Assembly: GCA_017458625.1 (NCBI GenBank)
Contig: JAFTAH010000075.1
Coordinates: 1-33,587, forward strand
DNA from: Kiritimatiellia bacterium
Lineage (GTDB): Bacteria > Verrucomicrobiota > Kiritimatiellia > CAIQIC01 > Lenti-01
Reading direction: 5' to 3'
DNA: 33,587 bases
The translations under genes were made by a program, and so were the position numbers. Every line of letters starts with the position of its first letter. Position 1 is the stretch's first letter. The notes under the pieces are model-generated. The model was not told the DNA's origin, did no database searches, and saw nothing but the letters and a program-made list of their open reading frames with translations. Positions 29,059 to 33,587 of the stretch are shown here, piece by piece.

Positions 29059-30288
29059 TCAGGGGGGAACGTAGCCGACGGCGGTGACGAGGGCGCGGCC
29101 GGAGGGGGAGGTGAGGAAGGCGGCGAGGCGCTGGACGTCGGGGGAGCGGGGGGCGGTGGTGGTGACGAGATAGGATTCGATGACGAAGGGGTAGCGGCCG
29201 GAGCGGATGTTTTCGGGTGTGGGCGGGACGCCGTCGAGGGAGAGGAGGCGGATCTTGCCGGCGTTGACGAGCTCGGTGGCGTAGTAGCGGAAGGAGAAGC
29301 CGATGGCGCCGCTGCGGTTGCGGTAGTCGGCGACGTCGTGGAAGATGTCGCCCATGCCGCCGAGGCGGTCTTCCTTGAGGGGCGGCATGATCGGGGTGCC
29401 GCCCATGATGCGCTCGAGAGTGGTCTGGCTGCCGCTGTTCTCGTTGCGCTGAAAGGGGACGAGGCGCGCGTCGAAAGGAACGCCGACATCGCGCCAGGTG
29501 CGGGCGCGGCCGGAGTAGATGTCGCGGACCTGAGCGGTGGTGAGGTTGGTGCAGGGATTGTCGGCGTGGACGAAGAATACGAAGGCATCGCGGGCGATCG
29601 GGGTGAGATTGAAGGCGACGCCATGTTCGGCGGCGGCGGCGACTTGATCGTCGGAGGGGGCGAGGCCGAAGACGGCGTCGCAGGAGTAGTTGCCGGGCGA
29701 GTCGTAAAGCCACGCGAAGAGGTCGTCGGAGCCGCCAAAGGAACGGTATTGCCAGGCTTGCCCGCCACCGTATGTTTCTTTGTCGCCGAGGGCTTGGATG
29801 GCGGCGGCGGCGATGGGGTAGAGGGCGTAGGCGGCGCGGATTCTTGGCGAGCTGTCTTGGAACCGGAATTCGGCCGGGGCGTCGCAGACGGGTAGGGCGT
29901 TGCCTTCGCGGAAAGGGGCGAAACGCGGCCAATCGACGTAGCCGACGCTTTCGGCTTCGTGGACGCGGTCGTAGCGGTCGACGGTGTACCAGCGGTGGAA
30001 TGCGGCTGTTCCGGAGACGGCGATGGCGATGAGGACGACGACAGCGGCGATGCGCCGGAGCCAGCGCCAGCCGGCTGCCCAGCCGAGGATCAGGGCGAAG
30101 AGGCCGAGACAGAGCCCTGTGAGGCAGGAGACGTGGATTCCGGCCTGCACGGAGCCGAAAAGGAGAAGGATGGAACCAAAGAACCAGGCGAAGCCGAGGG
30201 CGGCAGCGGCCGCGAGAACGGCGAGGGTGCGCCAGATGGGGTGGCATCGGCGGCGGGGGCGGGCGGAGGTGTCGTGGGGCGTGTCCAT
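29059..30288 (-). CDS. Membrane-anchored PstS-like phosphate-binding protein
   Basis: This 409-residue protein is read from the ATG at 30288 (MDTPHDTSARPRRR); the longer frame to 30513 has an implausible Pro-rich start. Three hydrophobic helices occur at about 20-45, 50-72 and 79-97. They are followed by a periplasmic-binding domain of the PstS type: APSDDQ, LTPIARDAFVFFVHADNPC, NLTTAQVRDIYSGRARTW, FQRNENSGSQTTLERIM, GAIGFSFRYY and a C-terminal AAFLTSPSGRALVTAVGYVP. These match the phosphate-binding layout. Ordinary PstS has a signal peptide, so the three-helix N-terminus is unusual and suggests a membrane-bound sensor or scavenger. No pstCAB genes are adjacent. Confidence 0.85.
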   Translation of the reverse strand: MDTPHDTSARPRRRCHPIWRTLAVLAAAAALGFAWFFGSILLLFGSVQAGIHVSCLTGLCLGLFALILGWAAGWRWLRRIAAVVVLIAIAVSGTAAFHRWYTVDRYDRVHEAESVGYVDWPRFAPFREGNALPVCDAPAEFRFQDSSPRIRAAYALYPIAAAAIQALGDKETYGGGQAWQYRSFGGSDDLFAWLYDSPGNYSCDAVFGLAPSDDQVAAAAEHGVAFNLTPIARDAFVFFVHADNPCTNLTTAQVRDIYSGRARTWRDVGVPFDARLVPFQRNENSGSQTTLERIMGGTPIMPPLKEDRLGGMGDIFHDVADYRNRSGAIGFSFRYYATELVNAGKIRLLSLDGVPPTPENIRSGRYPFVIESYLVTTTAPRSPDVQRLAAFLTSPSGRALVTAVGYVPP

Positions 30289-30859
30289 GGCGAGACTGTG
30301 GCACGGAGGGCGGGGCGGAGGCAAGGGGAAAAGGGGGGCTGGTGGGGTCTGGGGGCGCATCTGAGTTGCTTGCAAAAGAGGAAACATCTGGGTTGCGCGG
30401 AGTCGCTTTTTCCCGTTGCCTCCTTCAGTTCCCGGCTCCTCATCAGGAAGGCCTTCCCGTCTTTTACGAATTGCTACCGGACAAGGTTGCAAACAACCCA
30501 GATGCGCCCGCAAAGGGTTTTACGCAAAAGACGCAGGTAATGCAAGAGGAACGCGAGCCACCTGCGGCCCGGCACCTGGGTGCGACTTCCAGTCGAGCCA
30601 TTTCGAATGCGGTCGATTGCGGTTGATGGTTCTCCCGCAAGGTCTCCCAACTTGTCGGAAGACCCCCTGGGGTTCCACACATTGAAAGCCAGTTGAGGCG
30701 GGTATCCAAAGCTTGGGGGCTGGTCCGGGTCTGCCCCTTTGCGGCAAGAACAAATCGCAAAGTTGGCGCTGGACAGGGCGGGCGGAATAGGGGATGATGA
30801 GATTACGGACAGCAACCGCAGCAGCGGCGGCCGCCAAGTGCCGCCAGAAAGAGGTCAGC
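30289..30859. other. Long divergent intergenic region with repeats
   Basis: These 571 bp separate two divergent genes. I find no convincing coding frame; the open frames crossing it lack start signals and motifs. It contains an inverted repeat (30354-30375 with 30487-30508) and a further direct copy of CATCTGGGTTGC at 30385-30396. The GAGGTC Shine-Dalgarno of the 30860 gene lies at its right end. Confidence 0.5.
30354..30508. repeat. Element with 22-bp inverted-repeat ends
   Basis: The left arm 30354-30375 (GGCGCATCTGAGTTGC...) and the reverse complement of 30487-30508 (GGCGCATCTGGGTTGT...) agree at 20 of 22 positions. They enclose 111 bp. A partial direct copy of the arm sits at 30385-30396. 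It has no coding capacity. It may be a small MITE or a regulatory structure. Confidence 0.45.
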
Positions 30860-32203
30860 ATGAGCGAAAACATCATCAAGCATATCGTGAAGCGCGACGG
30901 GACAGTCGTCGATTTCGACCGGGACCGCATCGCCACTGCCATCTTCAAGGCGGCGGCCGCCGTGGGGGGAAACGACCGCACCGAGGCGGAAAAACTGGCA
31001 AAGGAGGTCGAGGCGAAGCTGATCGTGAACTTTGGGACGTCAGCAACGCCGTCGGTGGAGGAGATCCAGGACCTGGTGGAGGAGGTGCTGATCAAGAACG
31101 GGCACAGCAAGACGGCGAAGGCGTACATCGTCTACCGCAACGAGCGGGCGCAGGCCCGGGCGCAGCGGGAGGTGAAGTTCGAGGCCACCGACAACATTCC
31201 GTACAAGAAGATCTACGAAGTGCTGCGCTGGAACATGGAACACGGGTGCGAAAGCATCGACGGGCTGAACGAAATCATCGCCAAGGGCAAGTTCTCGGAG
31301 CTGATCGCGGACTGCGAGGAGCGGTACGACAAGGAAGTGCGGCTGGGGGCGGAGCGGATCATCGCGCGGCTGCCGGAGGTGCGGATCGCCATCATCGCCG
31401 GGCCGTCGAGCTCGTCGAAGACGACCACCACCATCAAGGTGAGCGAGAAGCTGGCCGAGGCCGGCTACGAGTTCAAGGCGATCAACCTGGACCACTACTT
31501 CTTCAACCTCGAGCAGCATCCGAAGGACGAGTTCGGCGACTACGACTACGAGACGCCGCACGCGCTCGACCTCAAGCTCATCGACGAGCATATCGCCGCG
31601 CTGCTTGACGGCAAGACCATCAAGACGCCGCACTACGACTTCAAGACCGGCCACCGCGAGCTGAACATCCACGAGATGAGCCTGGCGCCGAACCAGATCC
31701 TGCTCATCGATTCGCTGCACGGGCTGTACGGCGAGATGACCCAGAGCACGCCGAACTCCAAGAAGTTCAAGCTCTACATCGAGACGCTGGGGCAGGTCGA
31801 GAACAGCGCGGGGACGTTCATGCGCTGGGCCGACAACCGTCTGTTGCGGCGCATGATCCGCGACAGCTGGCACCGGAACCTGCAGCCGGAGCAGACGCTG
31901 ACGCACTGGCACTACGTGCGGCGGAGCGAGCTGCGGAACATCATTCCGTTCATCGGGACGGTGGACTACCTGGTGAACTCGGCGGTGCCGTTCGAGCTGC
32001 CGATTCTCAAGGCGAAGCTGTTCCAGTACTTCCCGCCGGCGATGGCGAAGTTCAAGGACGACCCGAAGCGGCAAGACGCCTATGTGCGGGCCAAGCGGGT
32101 CTACGAGATGCTCAAGGACTTGACGCCGGTGACGGACGACTCGTGCGTGCCGAAGTATTCGCTGATTCGCGAATTCATCGGCGGCAGCGGATACGAGTAC
32201 TAG
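30860..32203 (+). CDS. ATP-cone domain fused to uridine-kinase-like P-loop kinase
   Basis: This 447-residue protein is read from the ATG at 30860 with GAGGTC just upstream; an in-frame ATG at 30794 is less likely. Residues ~5-95 form an ATP-cone (IIKHIVKRDGTVVDFDRDRI, SVEEIQDLVEEVLIKNGH, AKAYIVYRNERA), the nucleotide-sensing domain of NrdR and ribonucleotide reductases. Residues ~173-440 are a uridine-kinase/phosphoribulokinase-like domain: P-loop GPSSSSKT (181-188), NLDHYFF with Asp211, YDYETPHALD, TPHYDFKTGHR and ILLIDSLHGLYG. The P-loop has Ser in place of the usual Gly before Lys. It probably phosphorylates a nucleoside or small metabolite under adenine-nucleotide control; the substrate is unknown. 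A terminator follows its stop. Confidence 0.88.
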   Translation: MSENIIKHIVKRDGTVVDFDRDRIATAIFKAAAAVGGNDRTEAEKLAKEVEAKLIVNFGTSATPSVEEIQDLVEEVLIKNGHSKTAKAYIVYRNERAQARAQREVKFEATDNIPYKKIYEVLRWNMEHGCESIDGLNEIIAKGKFSELIADCEERYDKEVRLGAERIIARLPEVRIAIIAGPSSSSKTTTTIKVSEKLAEAGYEFKAINLDHYFFNLEQHPKDEFGDYDYETPHALDLKLIDEHIAALLDGKTIKTPHYDFKTGHRELNIHEMSLAPNQILLIDSLHGLYGEMTQSTPNSKKFKLYIETLGQVENSAGTFMRWADNRLLRRMIRDSWHRNLQPEQTLTHWHYVRRSELRNIIPFIGTVDYLVNSAVPFELPILKAKLFQYFPPAMAKFKDDPKRQDAYVRAKRVYEMLKDLTPVTDDSCVPKYSLIREFIGGSGYEY

Positions 32204-32229
32204 AGCGGCGACAAAACGGGGGGACAAGG

Positions 32230-32259
32230 AAAGACGGGCACCGAGGTGCCCGTCTTTTT
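32230..32259 (+). terminator. Rho-independent terminator after the ATP-cone kinase
   Basis: AGACGGGCACC (32232-32242) pairs with GGTGCCCGTCT (32245-32255), followed by TTTT on the plus strand. It lies between two convergent genes. On the minus strand the hairpin is followed by TTTCC, so it may also serve the omptin gene weakly. Confidence 0.9.
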
Positions 32260-32308
32260 GACCTACGGGCAGGGAGCGGCATCCCTGCGACCTGAGGGGA
32301 GGGGGGCG

Positions 32309-33352
32309 CTAGAACCGGAAGGTCACGCCGACGGAGACGGTGAGGTTTTCCATCTCGATGCCGCCGAATGCCCTGATGTCCTCGTCCTCGTCTTCTTCTT
32401 CTTCGTCGTCGTCGCCGGGATTGATGACCTTGGTGTCGGTTTCGGCGAGGGCGTAGCGCGTCCAGTCGATGCCCGCATTCAGGGCGAAGGCCTGGGTGAA
32501 GGCCCATTCTGCGCGGATGCCCAGGCCATAGGCCACGTCATCGAAGCATTCCCAGTCGGATTCATCCTCGGTGATGAAGTGGCCGCGGACGATGTGGTCA
32601 TCCTTGCCCTTGCACCAGTAGACCGGGGCGAAGCGGCCATAGCCGGAGAGCGTGAGGGCCCCGAGAACGCAATCGCCGCCCAGGCCGAGGTAAGGCTGGA
32701 AATACTCCTGGCGGTATTCGATGCCCTTGCCAGGGATGTATTCGGGGACATAGTTGTTGTCCGAGTAGAGCACATGGGCGCCATTTGCGTCCCACTCGTA
32801 GCGTTCATAGCGCATGCCGACGAAGGGATAGAGGTGGTAGGTGTCCGAGCTGGTCAGCAGGTCGAAGGAGACGTTCAGATCACCGATGAAAGCACTGGTG
32901 ACGGTGTCATCGCTCCTGGAATAATCGGAGGCCCCTTCGCTCAGCGGGCCGTGCGCTTCGGGCCTGTCGCCCGCCATCCAGTCGTAGTCCTTCATGTGGC
33001 CGGCATCGTCGTCGCCGAGGCCGCCCCAGAGGCCGGCGTTGAGGCTGAACGGGCCAGACCGGACGGAACCGAGGACGCCCAGCAGGAAGACATCAGTCAT
33101 GTCCCAGTCCAGACGGGAAACCTGATGGCGGCGGCTGTCGGAGGGCAGGCCGAGATCAGGGCCGTAGTCCGCCCCCTTGGCGAAGACATGCTCCTTGGCC
33201 TTGCCGGTGAGATACGACGTGTCCAGGCCGATGGCGCCGGTGACCCCATCACCGCGCGCGGCCTGCGGGAGGGGAACCGTGCCGGCGAGGGCGGAAGAGG
33301 CGGCGAGGGCCACCATGGCAACGAGAATATGGGAAAACCAGTGCTGTTTCAT
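32309..33352 (-). CDS. Omptin-family outer-membrane protease
   Basis: This 347-residue protein starts with a signal peptide (MKQHWFSHILVAMVALAASSALAG) and ends in the beta-barrel terminus VGVTFRF, with a terminal Phe as expected for BAM substrates. Omptin landmarks are GHMKDYDWM (119-126), whose Asp122/Asp124 match the OmpT Asp83/Asp85 pair, and KDDHIV, whose Asp251/His253 match the OmpT Asp210/His212 dyad. Alternating amphipathic strands such as YPFVGMRYERYEW and YFQPYLGLGG fit a ten-stranded barrel. A run of acidic residues at 314-325, after NPG, is probably in a surface loop. AGGAGG lies five bases upstream of the ATG, with a promoter at 33381-33409. It probably cleaves peptides or proteins at the cell surface. 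Confidence 0.88.
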   Translation of the reverse strand: MKQHWFSHILVAMVALAASSALAGTVPLPQAARGDGVTGAIGLDTSYLTGKAKEHVFAKGADYGPDLGLPSDSRRHQVSRLDWDMTDVFLLGVLGSVRSGPFSLNAGLWGGLGDDDAGHMKDYDWMAGDRPEAHGPLSEGASDYSRSDDTVTSAFIGDLNVSFDLLTSSDTYHLYPFVGMRYERYEWDANGAHVLYSDNNYVPEYIPGKGIEYRQEYFQPYLGLGGDCVLGALTLSGYGRFAPVYWCKGKDDHIVRGHFITEDESDWECFDDVAYGLGIRAEWAFTQAFALNAGIDWTRYALAETDTKVINPGDDDEEEEDEDEDIRAFGGIEMENLTVSVGVTFRF

Positions 33353-33380
33353 GAATACCTCCTAGTCAATGGACGGGAAA

Positions 33381-33409
33381 ATACTAGGCAGGGAACCCAG
33401 GTGAAGCAA
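33381..33409 (-). promoter_or_regulatory. Putative sigma-70 promoter of the omptin gene
   Basis: On the minus strand, TTGCTT (33409-33404) and TAGTAT (33386-33381) are separated by 17 bp. Transcription would start near 33374, just upstream of the AGGAGG Shine-Dalgarno at 33363-33358. Confidence 0.55.
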
Positions 33410-33533
33410 GGAAGAAATCCGGGAAATAAGAACAGCCCGTGCCGTTCGGGGGGGTGTGAGCAAAAAGTGTAAGGGTTTCAATGGAGGACGGGCAGAAAAT
33501 GGCCTTGTTTGTTGAAAAACAGTCGAAAATCGC

Positions 33534-33555
33534 ATGTCTATGAAAATATAGACAT
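33534..33555. promoter_or_regulatory. Operator-like inverted repeat at the right edge
   Basis: ATGTCTAT and ATAGACAT are perfect 8-bp inverted arms around GAAAAT, in an A/T-rich stretch about 180 bp upstream of the omptin start. It has the size of a dimeric repressor site. It could regulate omptin or a gene beyond the right edge. No regulator gene is adjacent in the window. Confidence 0.4.
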
Positions 33556-33587
33556 ATCATTTGGCCTTTCGCGGTCGAGGGAGACGC

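Noticed and set aside
30464..30760. 98-residue minus-strand frame in the 30289-30859 gap
   Set aside because: No start signal, mixed low-likelihood composition, and overlap with the inverted-repeat element; not a convincing gene.

Overview
The window looks like chromosome of a high-GC Gram-negative bacterium of the PVC group, most plausibly Kiritimatiellota or a close Verrucomicrobiota relative. This is inferred from the style of the large secreted proteins: thrombospondin type 3 (TSP3) DxDxDG repeats and a C-terminal module of the TYVIEW…YRIRV kind. There is also an outer-membrane beta-barrel gene, a CCA-encoding tRNA and a type 1 IPP isomerase. No rRNA, CRISPR array or prophage is visible.

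Layout. At 1-103 (-) is the start of a secreted protein whose signal peptide resembles that of the TSP3 protein at 23804. A tRNA-Lys(CTT) with its own terminator lies at 536-645 (-). An unknown membrane-anchored protein is at 826-2103 (+). The gap 2104-2621 holds CTAG-spaced short repeats interrupted by palindromic, CTAG-bounded, MITE-like elements. A class II fumarase (2622-4025, -), DNA polymerase III alpha (4163-7744, -) and a small membrane protein (7902-8468, -) follow. A 3,210-residue secreted protein (8697-18329, +) combines a complete GH13 alpha-amylase with a GH57-like domain, TSP3 repeats and several beta-sandwich modules. After it come IPP isomerase (+), a glycogen-debranching GlgX-type enzyme (-), a HIT protein (-) and a sigma-region-4-like DNA-binding protein (-).

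From about 23118 to 29045 the DNA is visibly richer in A/T and looks like an accessory island. It holds a frameshifted minus-strand gene and an alternating A-B-A'-B-A'' array. A is a TSP3-repeat secreted protein, broken by a frameshift. B is a pair of paralogous ~305-residue secreted proteins, both intact. A' and A'' are decayed fragments matching parts of the A C-terminal half. To the right are a membrane-anchored PstS-like binding protein (-), an ATP-cone plus uridine-kinase-like fusion (+) and an omptin-type outer-membrane protease (-), with an operator-like inverted repeat at the right edge.

Functional reading. The giant amylase (extracellular alpha-glucan) and GlgX (cytoplasmic branched glucan) suggest alpha-glucan use. 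Fumarase, DnaE, Idi and the tRNA are housekeeping. The most unusual items are the GH13-GH57 fusion, the A/B array with its decayed A copies, and the CTAG-bounded repeats whose end supplies the stop codon of at least two genes.
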